NCBI RefSeq assembly: GCF_030944405.1
Contig: NZ_CP132339.1
Span: forward strand, 1,426,001 to 1,490,000
DNA: 64,000 bases
Source: Janthinobacterium sp. J1-1
GTDB taxonomy: Bacteria; Pseudomonadota; Gammaproteobacteria; Burkholderiales; Burkholderiaceae_D
Direction: 5' to 3'
Under the pieces are notes generated by a model. That model saw nothing but the letters and a program-made list of their open reading frames with translations. It made no database searches and had not been told where the DNA came from. A program made the position numbers and the translations under genes. Positions within the stretch are counted from its first letter, which is position 1; the number at the start of each line of letters is the position of its first letter. Positions 25,582-35,387 of this stretch are shown here, one piece after another.

Positions 25582-25979
25582 GATCCATCCTTGAAAGAGC
25601 CGACATTTTATCTTGTTCTGCGCGCACGGTCTGAACCCGGCTCGCTTTGCACCGACATATTGATAAAAGACAACATTTTTGCAAATAAAAGGGAGAGGCA
25701 CTTACATCGTGCCGGCGGCGCGCACTAGCATGGGCGAGGTTGACGGCCAGGCGCCCGGTGCGCCCGTCAATATAGGCGCTCTGCGTGGTCAAAACAAGCG
25801 CGCACGCATGCTTTGATGTGGCGAAATTGTCACAAGTTATCGCGGCAGCCGTGCTGGCACGGCAGGCGGCGGCTCTTCGAAAATTAGTGCCAGGCGCCTA
25901 TAAGTTGCTGCTTCACAAATGTTTACGGCCGCAGTTTACGTGTTAGATTCTAGTCAGTTTAATAATTTCTGGAGGCATC
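25582..25979. other. Divergent nudJ/pntA intergenic region
   Basis: 398 bp. No gene is supported. AT-rich stretches around 25660-25690 and 25905-25965 are candidate promoter regions for nudJ and pntA. Just before pntA a strong GGAGG lies 5 bases from the ATG. No riboswitch-like fold was recognised. Confidence 0.5.
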
Positions 25980-27092
25980 ATGAGGATAGGCATACCGGCC
26001 GAAACGCGGCCCGGCGAAACCCGGGTCGCGGCCACGCCCGAGACCGTCAAGAAGCTGGCGGCCAAGCACCAGATCGTCGTGCAGGCGGGGGCGGGCCTGC
26101 AGGCCTCGATTCCCGACGAGGCCTACGCCGCCGCCGGCGCACAGATCGGCAGCGCCCAGGAAGCCTACGGCTGCGCCATCGTGCTCAAGGTGCGCGCCCC
26201 CGACGCCGATGAACGCGCGCTGATGGCCTTTGGTACGGTGCTGATCGGCATGCTCAATCCGTTTGACGCCGACAATATCGCCGCCATGGCGGCGGCCGGC
26301 CTGTCCGCCTTCGCGCTGGAAGCCGTGCCGCGCATCACGCGCGCGCAGTCGATGGACGTGCTGTCCTCGCAAGCCAATATCGCCGGCTACAAGGCGGTGC
26401 TGGTGGCGGCCAATACCTACCAGCGCTTCATGCCGATGCTGATGACGGCGGCCGGCACCGTCAAGGCGGCGCGCGTGCTGATCATGGGCGTGGGCGTGGC
26501 CGGCCTGCAGGCGATCGCCACGGCCAAGCGCCTGGGCGCCGTGATCGAAGCGTCCGACGTGCGCCCTCCGGTCAAGGAACAAGTCGAGTCGCTGGGTGCC
26601 AAATTCCTCGACGTGCCCTTCCTTACCGACGAGGAAAAGGAAATCGCCAAGGGTTCGGGCGGCTACGCGCGCGCGATGCCGGCCGACTGGATGCGGCGCC
26701 AGGCCGAACTGGTGCATGAACGGGCGAAACTGGCCGACATCATCATCACCACCGCCTTGATTCCCGGCCGCGCGGCGCCGGTGCTGATCTCCGAAGAGAC
26801 GGTGAAAGCGATGAAACCCGGTTCCGTGATCGTCGATCTGGCCGTGGAGCAGGGCGGCAACTGCCCGCTGTCCGAGCTGGGCAAGACGGTGGTGAAACAC
26901 GGCGTATACATCGTCGGCGAGCCGAACCTGGCAACCCTGGTGGCGGCCGACGCCTCGGCCCTGTATGCGCGCAACGTGCTCGACTTCCTGAAGCTGATCT
27001 TCGACAAGGACGATGCGCTCCTGATCGACCGCGAGGATGAAATCATCAAGGCCAGCCTGGTGTGCACGGGCGGCGAAGTGTTACGCAAATAA
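25980..27092 (+). CDS. pntA: NAD(P) transhydrogenase subunit alpha, part 1 (NAD-binding)
   Basis: 370 residues, the soluble NAD(H)-binding dI domain. N-terminus [20 protein letters not shown] matches the alanine dehydrogenase/PNT family. The Rossmann fold is at [19 protein letters not shown], followed by [18 protein letters not shown] and the mobile RQAELVHE region. The membrane part normally fused in E. coli PntA is a separate gene here, next downstream. The complex uses proton-motive force to reduce NADP+ with NADH. Ribosome site GGAGG is strong. Confidence 0.95.
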   Translation: MRIGIPAETRPGETRVAATPETVKKLAAKHQIVVQAGAGLQASIPDEAYAAAGAQIGSAQEAYGCAIVLKVRAPDADERALMAFGTVLIGMLNPFDADNIAAMAAAGLSAFALEAVPRITRAQSMDVLSSQANIAGYKAVLVAANTYQRFMPMLMTAAGTVKAARVLIMGVGVAGLQAIATAKRLGAVIEASDVRPPVKEQVESLGAKFLDVPFLTDEEKEIAKGSGGYARAMPADWMRRQAELVHERAKLADIIITTALIPGRAAPVLISEETVKAMKPGSVIVDLAVEQGGNCPLSELGKTVVKHGVYIVGEPNLATLVAADASALYARNVLDFLKLIFDKDDALLIDREDEIIKASLVCTGGEVLRK

Positions 27093-27129
27093 GTTAGAAA
27101 ATAACAATCGACATCGGGAGAGCGGCACC

Positions 27130-27444
27130 ATGGATATCAGTCACACCATCACCAACCTTATCATCTTCGTGCTGGCCATTTATGTGGGCTACCACGTGGT
27201 CTGGACCGTCACGCCGGCGCTGCATACGCCGCTGATGGCCGTCACCAACGCCATTTCCGCCATCATCATCGTCGGCGCCATGCTGGCCGCCGGCCTGACG
27301 CAAGGCCCGCTGGCGCAGGCGGCCGGCACCCTGGCCGTGGCGCTGGCGGCGGTCAATGTGTTCGGCGGCTTCATGGTCACCCAGCGCATGCTCGAGATGT
27401 TCCGCAAAAAGGAACCGAAGGCCAAGCAGGGGGATAAACAATGA
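27130..27444 (+). CDS. pntAB: NAD(P) transhydrogenase subunit alpha, part 2 (membrane)
   Basis: 104 residues with three membrane helices: [39 protein letters not shown] and the [21 protein letters not shown] helix. This is the alpha-2 part of domain II. The start at 27130 follows GGGAGAGCGGCACC. It overlaps pntB by ATGA, so the two membrane subunits are made together. Confidence 0.95.
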   Translation: MDISHTITNLIIFVLAIYVGYHVVWTVTPALHTPLMAVTNAISAIIIVGAMLAAGLTQGPLAQAAGTLAVALAAVNVFGGFMVTQRMLEMFRKKEPKAKQGDKQ

Positions 27445-28907
27445 GCCACGCCATGAGCTTCGTCACCATGAACCTGGTGACGATGATGTACCTGATCGCC
27501 TCGGTGTGCTTTATCCAGGCCCTGAAAGGGCTGTCATCACCGGCCACGGCGCGCCGCGGCAATGCCTTCGGGATTTCCGGCATGGCCATCGCCGCCGTCA
27601 CCACCGTCGCTTTGATCCTGAAACTGAAGGAGCAGCAGACGGGCGGCATGGGCCTGACCCTGGTCATCATCGGCATCGTGACGGGCGGCGCGATCGGCGC
27701 CTACCTGGCGAAAACCGTGGAAATGACCAAGATGCCGGAACTGGTGGCGGCCATGCATTCGCTGATCGGCCTGGCGGCCGTCTGCATCGCGGTGGCGGCC
27801 GTGTCGGAACCGTGGGCCTTCAATATCGCCGAACAGGGCCAGGCGCTGCCGATCGGTAACCGCTTCGAACTGTTCATCGGCACCTTTGTCGGCGCCATCA
27901 CGTTTTCCGGTTCGGTGATCGCATTCGGCAAGCTGTCGGGCAAATACAAGTTCCGCCTGTTCCAGGGCGCGCCCGTCAGCTTCAAGGGCCAGCACATGCT
28001 CAACCTGGTGCTGGCGCTGGTGATGGTGGGCCTGGGCCTGGCGTTCTGCTTCGCCGACGGCGTGCAGCCTGCCTGGACGCCGTTCGTGATCATGGCCATC
28101 ATCGCCTTTGCGCTGGGCGTGCTGATCATCATTCCGATCGGCGGCGCCGACATGCCGGTGGTGGTCTCGATGTTGAACAGTTATTCCGGCTGGGCGGCGG
28201 CCGGCATCGGCTTTTCGCTGAATAACTCGATGCTGATCATCGCGGGTTCCCTGGTCGGTTCGTCGGGTGCCATCCTGTCGTACATCATGTGCAAGGCGAT
28301 GAACCGCTCCTTCTTCAACGTGATCCTGGGCGGCTTCGGTGGCGACGCGCCGGCGGCCGGTGCGGCCGGTGCGCAGGAACAGCGGCCCGTGAAATCGGGG
28401 TCGGCCGACGACGCCGCCTTTATCATGGGCAATGCGGAAACCGTGATCATCGTGCCCGGCTACGGCCTGGCCGTGGCGCGCGCCCAGCATTCGTTGAAAG
28501 AACTGGTGGAAAAGCTGACCCACAAGGGCGTCACCGTCAAGTATGCGATCCACCCGGTGGCCGGGCGCATGCCGGGTCACATGAACGTGCTGCTGGCCGA
28601 AGCCGAAGTGCCGTACGACCAGGTGTTCGAGATGGAGGACATCAACGGTGAATTCGGCCAGACCGACGTGGTGCTGGTGCTGGGCGCGAACGATGTCGTC
28701 AACCCGGCGGCGAAGGATCCCAAGTCGCCGATCGCCGGCATGCCGATCCTGGAAGCGTACAAAGCCAAGAGCATCATCGTCAACAAGCGTTCGATGGCCT
28801 CCGGCTATGCGGGCCTGGACAATGATTTGTTCTACCAGGCCAATACGATGATGGTGTTCGGCGACGCGAAAAAGGTGATCGAGGACATGCTCAAGGCGGT
28901 GGAGTAA
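27441..28907 (+). CDS. pntB: NAD(P) transhydrogenase subunit beta
   Basis: 488 residues. About nine membrane helices fill the first 300 residues (domain II, with [20 protein letters not shown]). The C-terminal domain III binds NADP(H): [35 protein letters not shown], and [11 protein letters not shown], then [19 protein letters not shown]. All expected motifs are present. Last gene of the three-gene operon; the stop lies 5 bp from the end of the convergent GGDEF gene, with no terminator visible between them. Confidence 0.96.
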   Translation: MSHAMSFVTMNLVTMMYLIASVCFIQALKGLSSPATARRGNAFGISGMAIAAVTTVALILKLKEQQTGGMGLTLVIIGIVTGGAIGAYLAKTVEMTKMPELVAAMHSLIGLAAVCIAVAAVSEPWAFNIAEQGQALPIGNRFELFIGTFVGAITFSGSVIAFGKLSGKYKFRLFQGAPVSFKGQHMLNLVLALVMVGLGLAFCFADGVQPAWTPFVIMAIIAFALGVLIIIPIGGADMPVVVSMLNSYSGWAAAGIGFSLNNSMLIIAGSLVGSSGAILSYIMCKAMNRSFFNVILGGFGGDAPAAGAAGAQEQRPVKSGSADDAAFIMGNAETVIIVPGYGLAVARAQHSLKELVEKLTHKGVTVKYAIHPVAGRMPGHMNVLLAEAEVPYDQVFEMEDINGEFGQTDVVLVLGANDVVNPAAKDPKSPIAGMPILEAYKAKSIIVNKRSMASGYAGLDNDLFYQANTMMVFGDAKKVIEDMLKAVE

Positions 28908-28912
28908 CGCCT

Positions 28913-29857
28913 TTACCCGGCTGCGGCCACCTGGTCGCGGCCCTGGTGCTTGGCCTGGTACAGGGCGCGGTCGGCATCCGACATGGCCGCGTCGAGCGTC
29001 ATTCCGGGGCCCAGCATGGCCACGCCGATGCTCATCGTCACATGCAGCGCCGTGCCGTCGGGCAGCGGCGTGGGGGCGGCCGCCACCGCCGCGCGGATGC
29101 GCTCGGCCACCTTGCAGGCCTGTTCCAGGCTGGCGTCGGGGAACAGCAGGCCGAATTCCTCGCCACCCAGGCGCGCGCATACATCGGTCACGCGGCCCGC
29201 CTCGCGCAACACCCGCGCCACCGTGCGCAGCACAGCGTCGCCGACGGCATGACCATGGCGGTCGTTGATTTTCTTGAAGTGATCAAGATCGGCCACGCCG
29301 ACCGCCAGCAGGCCGCCGCCACGCGCGGCCCGCGCCATCGCCTGCTCGGCCTGCGCTTCATAGGCGCGCCGGTTCGGCAGCGACGTCAGCGCATCGCACA
29401 GCGCCTGCTGTTCCAGCTGCGCCAGCAGGCTGGCGTTCTTGGCCGCCAGCTCGCGCCGTACGCGCACATCGAGCAGAAAGGCGCCGAAGTAGCGCATGCC
29501 GTCGACCATGCCCAGGTCCAGCGCTTTCATTTCGATCGGGATCATCTGTGCATTGCGGTGACGGATGGCGAACTCGCGGATTTTGCCCAGCACGCTGGAG
29601 GTGCGCGAACTGCGGATATAGGCCATCACCATATCATCGTGCTGCGCGGCCACCGCATCGGGCAGCAGGCCGTTCAGGGTCTGGCCCAGCAGTTCGCCGC
29701 TGGCATAGCCCGACAGCGCCTGCATGGCGCCATTGATATAGCAGATGCGGCATTGCTCGTCGATGATGATGACGGCGTCGAGCGCGTCTTCCAGCAGGCG
29801 GGAATACAGTACTTCGGGAAGCGCGGCAGGGGAAGCCGCAGGCAAGGCATCTGTCAT
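28913..29857 (-). CDS. PAS-GGDEF diguanylate cyclase
   Basis: 314 residues from the ATG at 29857; another in-frame ATG at 29884 is possible and neither has a good ribosome site. A PAS domain (about 20-130) has LLEDALDAVIIIDEQCRICYINGAM. A short coiled linker (RRELAAKNASLLAQLEQQALCDALTSL) joins the GGDEF domain. The catalytic motif is intact (ARLGGEEFGLLF), and RVTD five residues before it forms the product-inhibition I-site. So it should make cyclic di-GMP and be feedback-inhibited. No membrane segment; the PAS ligand is unknown. Confidence 0.9.
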   Translation of the reverse strand: MTDALPAASPAALPEVLYSRLLEDALDAVIIIDEQCRICYINGAMQALSGYASGELLGQTLNGLLPDAVAAQHDDMVMAYIRSSRTSSVLGKIREFAIRHRNAQMIPIEMKALDLGMVDGMRYFGAFLLDVRVRRELAAKNASLLAQLEQQALCDALTSLPNRRAYEAQAEQAMARAARGGGLLAVGVADLDHFKKINDRHGHAVGDAVLRTVARVLREAGRVTDVCARLGGEEFGLLFPDASLEQACKVAERIRAAVAAAPTPLPDGTALHVTMSIGVAMLGPGMTLDAAMSDADRALYQAKHQGRDQVAAAG

Positions 29858-29952
29858 GGGGACGAGGATCCGGTTGAACCCCATTGTCGCATCGACCGGA
29901 CGTTTACTCCATGCCGGTCTTGCCAGCTGTGACTTTTTCGCCCGCTTTGTCT

Positions 29953-31095
29953 TCAGCGGCGGCCGTACATCATCAGTTCCGCTAAAGTTTTGCGCGCCGG
30001 GCCGACGATATCCAATAGCCCCAGCGACAGACCCAGCACGCTCTGCGCCGGCGTTGACCCCGTAAAGATGCGCGCCATGGTGTCGGTCACGCGCACGGTG
30101 GCGCCACGGTCGGCCTGGCGCATGCCGGCATAGCGCGCCAGCCCGGCCGGACCATGGTCCTGCGCCAGCACGCGGGCCAGCACGGCGGCGTCGCGCAGGC
30201 CCAGGTTCAGGCCCTGGCCGGCCACCGGATGCAGGGTTTGCGCCGCATTGCCGATGGCGACCGTGCGCGCTGTCCCTGGCGCTTGCGCGTTCAGTCCCAG
30301 CGGATAGGCCAGGCGCGCCGTCGCATGCGTAAAACGCCCCAGGCGGCCGCCAAAGGCGTCGCCCAGGCGCGCGAGAAACGCCGCATCGTCGAGCGCCAGC
30401 AGTTGCTCGGCGCGTGTCGGCGGCACGCACCATACCAGCGCATAGCCGTCGTCCTGCGGCAGCAGCGCCAGCGGGCCGTCGTCGGTGAAGCGCTCATAGG
30501 CGCGGTGCGCGATCGGCGCATCGACCTTGACCCAGGCGATGATGGCGCTCTGGCCATAGTCGCGGCTGACGGCGCGCTCAAGCTGCTGGCCAAACAGGCC
30601 GCCTTCGGCCTGCGCCAGCAATCGTGCATGGAGATCGGACACCACGCCGTCCTGTTCCAGCGCCACGCTGACGCCCTCGGCGTCTTCCGTGCTGCCGGTG
30701 ACCAGCGCCGGACGCAAGGTGGTGATGCCCAGCCGCGCGCATTCTTCCGACAACACGGTGACGACATCGCCATAGCGGGCCACATAGCCGAGCGCATCGA
30801 CGCCATGTTCGGCGCGGTCCATCAGGCTGCGCCCGAAACGGCCGCGGCGCGACACATGGATTTCATGGATGGCGGTGGCGGCCACCGGCCAGGCGCCCGC
30901 TTCCTCCAGGATCTGGCGGCTGCCGTACGACAGGGCGATGGTGCGCGGGTCGCGCCTGGCCTGCTCGACCGACTTGGCGTCGATCAGGGCGATGCCCGGC
31001 GCGCTGGCGCCGCGCCGTACCAGCAGGGCGGCCAGCGCCATGCCGACCGGGCCGGCGCCGCAGATGGCAAGGTCAAACGAAGGCGATATAGGCAT
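29953..31095 (-). CDS. UbiH/UbiF/COQ6 family FAD-dependent hydroxylase
   Basis: 380 residues. FAD-binding motifs: DLAICGAGPVGMALAALL (GxGxxG, residues about 8-25), DPRTIALSYGSRQIL, and the third motif GNAAQTLHPVAGQGLNLGLRDA. This is a ubiquinone-biosynthesis monooxygenase that adds a hydroxyl group to the benzoquinone ring; which of positions C1, C5 or C6 cannot be decided by sight. It follows pepP by 9 bp in the amgK-murU-pepP-ubi operon. The pepP-ubiH adjacency also occurs in E. coli, which favours UbiH. Confidence 0.88.
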   Translation of the reverse strand: MPISPSFDLAICGAGPVGMALAALLVRRGASAPGIALIDAKSVEQARRDPRTIALSYGSRQILEEAGAWPVAATAIHEIHVSRRGRFGRSLMDRAEHGVDALGYVARYGDVVTVLSEECARLGITTLRPALVTGSTEDAEGVSVALEQDGVVSDLHARLLAQAEGGLFGQQLERAVSRDYGQSAIIAWVKVDAPIAHRAYERFTDDGPLALLPQDDGYALVWCVPPTRAEQLLALDDAAFLARLGDAFGGRLGRFTHATARLAYPLGLNAQAPGTARTVAIGNAAQTLHPVAGQGLNLGLRDAAVLARVLAQDHGPAGLARYAGMRQADRGATVRVTDTMARIFTGSTPAQSVLGLSLGLLDIVGPARKTLAELMMYGRR

Positions 31096-31104
31096 GCGGT
31101 GGCT

Positions 31105-32430
31105 TCAATCCTGTGACATCAGTTGTTCGATTTCAGCCACGCTTTTCGGCGCCGTGCTGAAGATTTCATGGCCTTGCGGCGTCACCAGCACATCATCCTC
31201 GATGCGGATGCCGATGTTCCAGAAGTGCTCCGGCACGCCGGGCGCCGGGCGCACATAGATGCCCGGTTCGACCGTCAGCACCATGCCCGCTTCCAGCGGC
31301 CGCCATGGCTTGCCTTCGGCCCCGGTGTCGCGGTAGGCGCCCACGTCGTGCACGTCCATCCCCAGCCAGTGGCTGGTGCCGTGCATGTAGAATGGCATGT
31401 AGGCCTTGTCGGCGATGACGTCCTGCACCCCGCCGCTTTTCTGGCGGTCCAGCAAACCCAGGTCCAGCATGCCTTGCGCCAGCACCAGCAGCGCCGCTTC
31501 GTGGATCAGGCTTTGCCGCAGGCCCGGGCGCACCATGTCGAGCGACGCCTGCTGCGCCGCCAGCACCAGTTCATACAAGTGGCGCTGCGGCGCGCTGAAA
31601 CGGCCGCTGACGGGCCAGGTGCGCGTAATGTCGGAGGCATAGCCATCGAATTCGCAGCCGGCGTCGACCAGCAGCAGTTCGCCATCGTTCAATACCGCGT
31701 CGTTGGCGCTGTAATGCAGGATGCAGGCATTGGCGCCGCCGGCCACGATGGACGAGTAGGCGGGGAACTGCGCGCCGCTGCGGCGAAACTCGTACAGCAG
31801 TTCGGCTTCGATCGCGTATTCATGCAGGCCGGGGCGGGTGGCGCGCATGGCGCGCACGTGGGCCGCGCTGGCAATCGCGGCGGCGCGCCGCATCACGGTT
31901 TGTTCTTCCGGGTCTTTCAGCAGGCGCATGGCATCGAGCATGCCGGTGATGTCATGTGCGGTTGCCGGTGGCGTGACGCCGCTGCGGGCCTTTTGCCGCA
32001 CCGTATGGCGCCACAGCTTGACCTGCACATCGAGGCTGCCGCCCATCGGGTAGTAAATCGCCGGCGCGTCGGTCAGCAGGCGCGCCATCTCCACGTCCAG
32101 TTCCTCGATCGCAAACGCGGCATCGAAGCCGAAGACGGCGCGCGCCGCTTCCGGGCCATGGCGAAAACCGTCCCAGATTTCACGCTCGGTATTCTTGGCG
32201 CGGCAAAACAGGATGGCGCGCGCCGGCGCGGTGCTGCTCCCGGCCACCAGCGCCAGCGCGCTGTCCGGCTCCGTAAAACCGCTCAGGTAATAAAACGCGC
32301 TGTCGTGGCGGTAGGGGTAGTCGCAATCGCTGTTGCGGGCCACCTCGGGCGCGGTGGCCAGGATGGCCACGCTGCCCGGCGCCATCTGCGCCATCACGGC
32401 CGCGCGGCGCGCCGCGTGATTGGCCATCAT
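31105..32430 (-). CDS. pepP: Xaa-Pro aminopeptidase P
   Basis: 441 residues. The N-terminal AMP_N domain starts near RRAAVMAQM and contains PYRHDSAFYYLSGFTEPD. The pita-bread catalytic domain has the dinuclear metal ligands: LLVDAGCEFDGYASDITRTWPV with both Asp, HGTSHWLGMDVHD with His, VLTVEPGIY and GIRIEDDVLVT with the Glu pair. It removes N-terminal residues before proline. Starts at the paired ATG 32430/32427 overlapping the murU stop (ATGA), so translation is coupled. Cytoplasmic. Confidence 0.95.
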   Translation of the reverse strand: MMANHAARRAAVMAQMAPGSVAILATAPEVARNSDCDYPYRHDSAFYYLSGFTEPDSALALVAGSSTAPARAILFCRAKNTEREIWDGFRHGPEAARAVFGFDAAFAIEELDVEMARLLTDAPAIYYPMGGSLDVQVKLWRHTVRQKARSGVTPPATAHDITGMLDAMRLLKDPEEQTVMRRAAAIASAAHVRAMRATRPGLHEYAIEAELLYEFRRSGAQFPAYSSIVAGGANACILHYSANDAVLNDGELLLVDAGCEFDGYASDITRTWPVSGRFSAPQRHLYELVLAAQQASLDMVRPGLRQSLIHEAALLVLAQGMLDLGLLDRQKSGGVQDVIADKAYMPFYMHGTSHWLGMDVHDVGAYRDTGAEGKPWRPLEAGMVLTVEPGIYVRPAPGVPEHFWNIGIRIEDDVLVTPQGHEIFSTAPKSVAEIEQLMSQD

Positions 32431-33146
32431 GCGGCGGGCGTGCCCGGCTTGACGCCATTGAGCACGTCCAGCTGGGCCGGCGTGCCGACATTGGTCCACT
32501 CGCCCGGATAGATTTCGCCGCCAATGCGGCCCAGCTCGGCGTACTTGCGCAGCAAATCGCCCAGGCCCGCATGGCTGCCGGGGGCGATGCCGTCGAACAT
32601 TTCAGGGCGGTACACGCCGATATTGGCGAATGTCCATTTCGGCTCGCCCGTATTGTTGATCGCATACAGGGTCAGGCCGAAGTCGCCTTGCGGGTGGAAG
32701 TCGGGATTCGGCACCAGGTAGGTCCAGGCGATATCGCGTTCGTCTTGCGGATAGGGCGTGCCCAGCACGTCCTTGTCGGCCAGCACGTCAAGCACCTGCT
32801 TGAAGTCGAAATACGGGCAATAGATATCGCCGGAAATCGCCAGGAACGGTTCCTCGCCCAGCAGATGGCGGGCCTGGGCGATGCCGCCGGCCGTTTCCAG
32901 CGGGGTGGTCTCGGGCGAATACGCGATGCGCGCGCCATAGGCGCTGCCGTCGCCCAGGGTTTCCTCGATCAAATGGCCCAGGTGGGAATGGTTGATGACG
33001 ATCTCGGTGATGCCGGCGCGCACCAGGTTCAGCACATGCCAGACGATCAGCGGACGGCCGCGTACTTTCAGCAGCGGTTTGGGGCAGGTATCGGTAAGCG
33101 GACGCATCCGTTCACCGCGGCCTGCGGCGAAAATCATGGCTTTCAT
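32427..33146 (-). CDS. murU: N-acetylmuramate alpha-1-phosphate uridylyltransferase
   Basis: 239 residues from the ATG at 33146. Nucleotidyltransferase signature AAGRGERMRPLTDTCPKPLLKV at the N-terminus. SGDIYCPYFDF and EWTNVGTPAQLDVLN complete the fold. MurU makes UDP-MurNAc from MurNAc-1-phosphate in the Pseudomonas-type cell-wall recycling route that bypasses MurA and de novo synthesis. The kinase gene amgK is 31 bp upstream, giving the known amgK-murU pair beside lptD. Such a shunt is linked to intrinsic fosfomycin tolerance in organisms that have it. Confidence 0.9.
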   Translation of the reverse strand: MKAMIFAAGRGERMRPLTDTCPKPLLKVRGRPLIVWHVLNLVRAGITEIVINHSHLGHLIEETLGDGSAYGARIAYSPETTPLETAGGIAQARHLLGEEPFLAISGDIYCPYFDFKQVLDVLADKDVLGTPYPQDERDIAWTYLVPNPDFHPQGDFGLTLYAINNTGEPKWTFANIGVYRPEMFDGIAPGSHAGLGDLLRKYAELGRIGGEIYPGEWTNVGTPAQLDVLNGVKPGTPAA

Positions 33147-33177
33147 GGGGATTCTTTTTCTGTATCGGTCAGTCGGC

Positions 33178-34245
33178 TCAGAAGGTGTAGCCAACCTGGG
33201 GTGTCTTGTTTTCCAGGGCGTCGAGCAAACGCACCAGCGGTTTGAGTTCCGTATAGCGGTTGGCCGTCTTGCGCACGTAGTCGAGCACGGTCGGCAGGTC
33301 GCCCATGTACAGCGACTTGCCGTCGCGGTAGTTCAGGCGCGCGAACAGGCCGAGGATTTTCAGGTGGCGCTGCAGGGCCGTGAATTCGAAATCGCGGTAA
33401 AAGGCGTCGATATCGGGATTGACGGGCAGGCCCAGCTGCTTGGCGCGCTGCCAGTAGCGGATCACCCAGTCGAGCACCAGTTCCTCGTCCCACTGTATAT
33501 AGGCGTCGCGCAGCAGCGAGGCGATATCGTAGGTGATGGGGCCGAACACGGCGTCCTGGAAGTCGAGGATGCCGGGATTGGGCAGGGAACCGTCGTTGAC
33601 ATGCATCAGGTTGCGCGAATGGTAATCGCGGTGCATGAAGACTTGTTGCTGCGACAAGATATTGGCCGTGATCGCCTCGAATACCTTGTTCAGCTGGGTT
33701 TCCTGCACATCGGTCAGGGTGGCGCCCAGATGCTTGCCGATAAACCATTCCGGGAACAGATTCATTTCGCGCAGAATGAAGGCGCGGTCGAATTCGGGCA
33801 GCACGCCCGGCTCGCTGGCCTGCTGGATTTTCATCAGGGACTCCAGCGCTTCGGCGTACAGCACCGCCGCGTTGTCGTGGTTCAGCGCGTCGAGATAGGT
33901 GGTGGTGCCCAGGTCGGACAGCAGCAAAAAGCCGTTGTCCAGGTCTTGCGCGACGATCTCGGGCACCGACACGCCGGCGCTTTTCAGCAGGCCTGCCACC
34001 TTGACGAAGGCGGGCACGTTTTCGCGCTCGGGCGGCGCATCCATGGCGATCAGGGTGGCGCCCGGCACGTTGGCGGCGCCCGGCAGCACGTCGAGCCGGT
34101 AGTAGCGGCGGAAGCTCGCGTCGCTGGAGGCGGGGCGGGCCGAATCGGGGGCGACGAGGTTCAGCGTGGTCAACCAGGCTTTCAACAGGGTCAGGCGAGC
34201 GTCGGCCTGCGCCGGCGCGGTGGTGGAATTGGAAGAGAATGACAT
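33178..34245 (-). CDS. amgK: N-acetylmuramate/N-acetylglucosamine anomeric kinase
   Basis: 355 residues of the aminoglycoside-phosphotransferase fold. Catalytic loop HRDYHSRNLM, followed by the metal-binding Asp in ILDFQDAVFGPITYDIASLL. The N-terminal segment SSDASFRRYYRLDV and RENVPAFVKVAGLL match AmgK. It phosphorylates MurNAc or GlcNAc at the anomeric carbon, feeding MurU. First gene of the minus-strand operon; on its other side was once lptD, now displaced by a group II intron. The start ATG is at 34245; its promoter must lie within 34246-34330. Confidence 0.9.
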   Translation of the reverse strand: MSFSSNSTTAPAQADARLTLLKAWLTTLNLVAPDSARPASSDASFRRYYRLDVLPGAANVPGATLIAMDAPPERENVPAFVKVAGLLKSAGVSVPEIVAQDLDNGFLLLSDLGTTTYLDALNHDNAAVLYAEALESLMKIQQASEPGVLPEFDRAFILREMNLFPEWFIGKHLGATLTDVQETQLNKVFEAITANILSQQQVFMHRDYHSRNLMHVNDGSLPNPGILDFQDAVFGPITYDIASLLRDAYIQWDEELVLDWVIRYWQRAKQLGLPVNPDIDAFYRDFEFTALQRHLKILGLFARLNYRDGKSLYMGDLPTVLDYVRKTANRYTELKPLVRLLDALENKTPQVGYTF

Positions 34246-34779
34246 TAAGCGGCCTGTGGAATCGGGTTGATCGTGCGGATTCCCATATAATAAGGGATTC
34301 AGTGCGACACGTAGTCGCTAATTGGTCGCTATGCGGCATTGATTTACAAGCAACAAAACCTGCAAACATGCGCTAAGTCCTTGATTTTTACAGGATGTTA
34401 GCGTCGGCTGTATAACTCCGCCCAGCGGAAACGATACAGTTCAGATCAAATCCACACTCAAACAATCTTCACGTATCCGACGTTCATGCACAGGTTTTCC
34501 TGTCCCATGCGCTTCCTTGCGTCGAAAATTCGCCCACAAGGCGGAATTGTGTTGCCTCCAAACAACGAACGGTATATACCCGTGAAACTGGAACGTACGC
34601 CTTCCGCGCAGACGTTCATGGCAAGCCAGCAATGGCATTTGAGACATTAAGCAGGCAGCAGTTGCTATGTATAGAGCGCAAGCTCTGAGATACCTTGTCG
34701 TACCCGAATTATCAGGTGCTACGACCGGATGCACGACCATCTGTCACCTATTCGAACATGCGTCACTGGCAACGGTGGG
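34246..34779. other. amgK-side flank of the intron: native promoter region plus unidentified low-GC DNA
   Basis: 534 bp before the intron. The first 60 bp look like an amgK/lptD control region with TATAAT at 34286. From about 34310 to 34779 the base composition drops: I count 26 G/C in 34441-34500 (43%) against well above 60% in neighbouring genes. Short open frames occur on both strands (for example minus 34740-34441), but none looks like a known protein. Possibly remnant of an older insertion. Confidence 0.5.
34267..34291 (+). promoter_or_regulatory. Possible promoter for the lptD transcript
   Basis: TATAAT at 34286-34291 is a perfect -10. TTGATC at 34267-34272 is a fair -35, but the spacing of 13 bp is too short; TAATAA at 34288-34293 would give 15. 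Pointing toward the intron and lptD. Confidence 0.3.
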
Positions 34780-35387
34780 GTGTGAAGCTTCGAAGACAAT
34801 GTACCCCCATGTTCGTATGCGGCGTTTTGTTCATGCGAGTGAGCAAGGCGGAGACTGCCAGCAGAAAGGCGGTTGAGGGGCTAGGTGAGTGCTGCAAGGG
34901 TAATGTAATGTGAATCGTCGTTTGAACCCTCGTAAATATTGATGGGCCTAAGCTGCTGACAGGCCCTAACCAAAACGGTACCGTGGATGGTTGTCCTTGT
35001 TGAATCTGGGGACACGTCGTCATTAACACCACCGGGGGATAGGCGGACTCTAAACAGTCAATCGCAATGTATTCAGTTGCGTTGGTATCTCAGGGAACGT
35101 GGTAAGCCTGATTTCCTGCCGTAGCTTGGCAGCTACAAGTCATACGGCAGGCGACCCGCAAGGGAAGCTGACGGGAAAGCAGGTATGGGAGGATGGAAAA
35201 AGCGAATGCTGCGCAGTAATAGCGTGGATAGGGATTCCAAATTTGTCCCACCGTGAAAGCGGGCAGACTTCCATCTGGTGCAATAGTCGTCAAACGACTG
35301 TATAGACAATAACGCCTCGAAGGGACGCAGTTCATCCCTTCGGGGTGACTTGCGTCCTCGATAGGTGTCAACCAACGAGGTACAGCA

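Noticed and set aside
34312..34330. GTGCGACACG as an alternative intron 5' end
   Set aside because: It matches GUGYG, but the bases before it do not pair with an EBS1 candidate; the GTGTG at 34780 has both exon-binding pairings and gives a normal 2.4 kb length.
34441..34740. 99-codon minus-strand open frame before the intron
   Set aside because: No recognisable similarity, no convincing ribosome site; listed only as part of the unidentified block.
34695..34913. 72-codon open frame (ending CCKGNVM) at the intron start
   Set aside because: It overlaps domain I RNA of the intron, crosses the 5' splice site, and has no protein family; more likely a chance frame.
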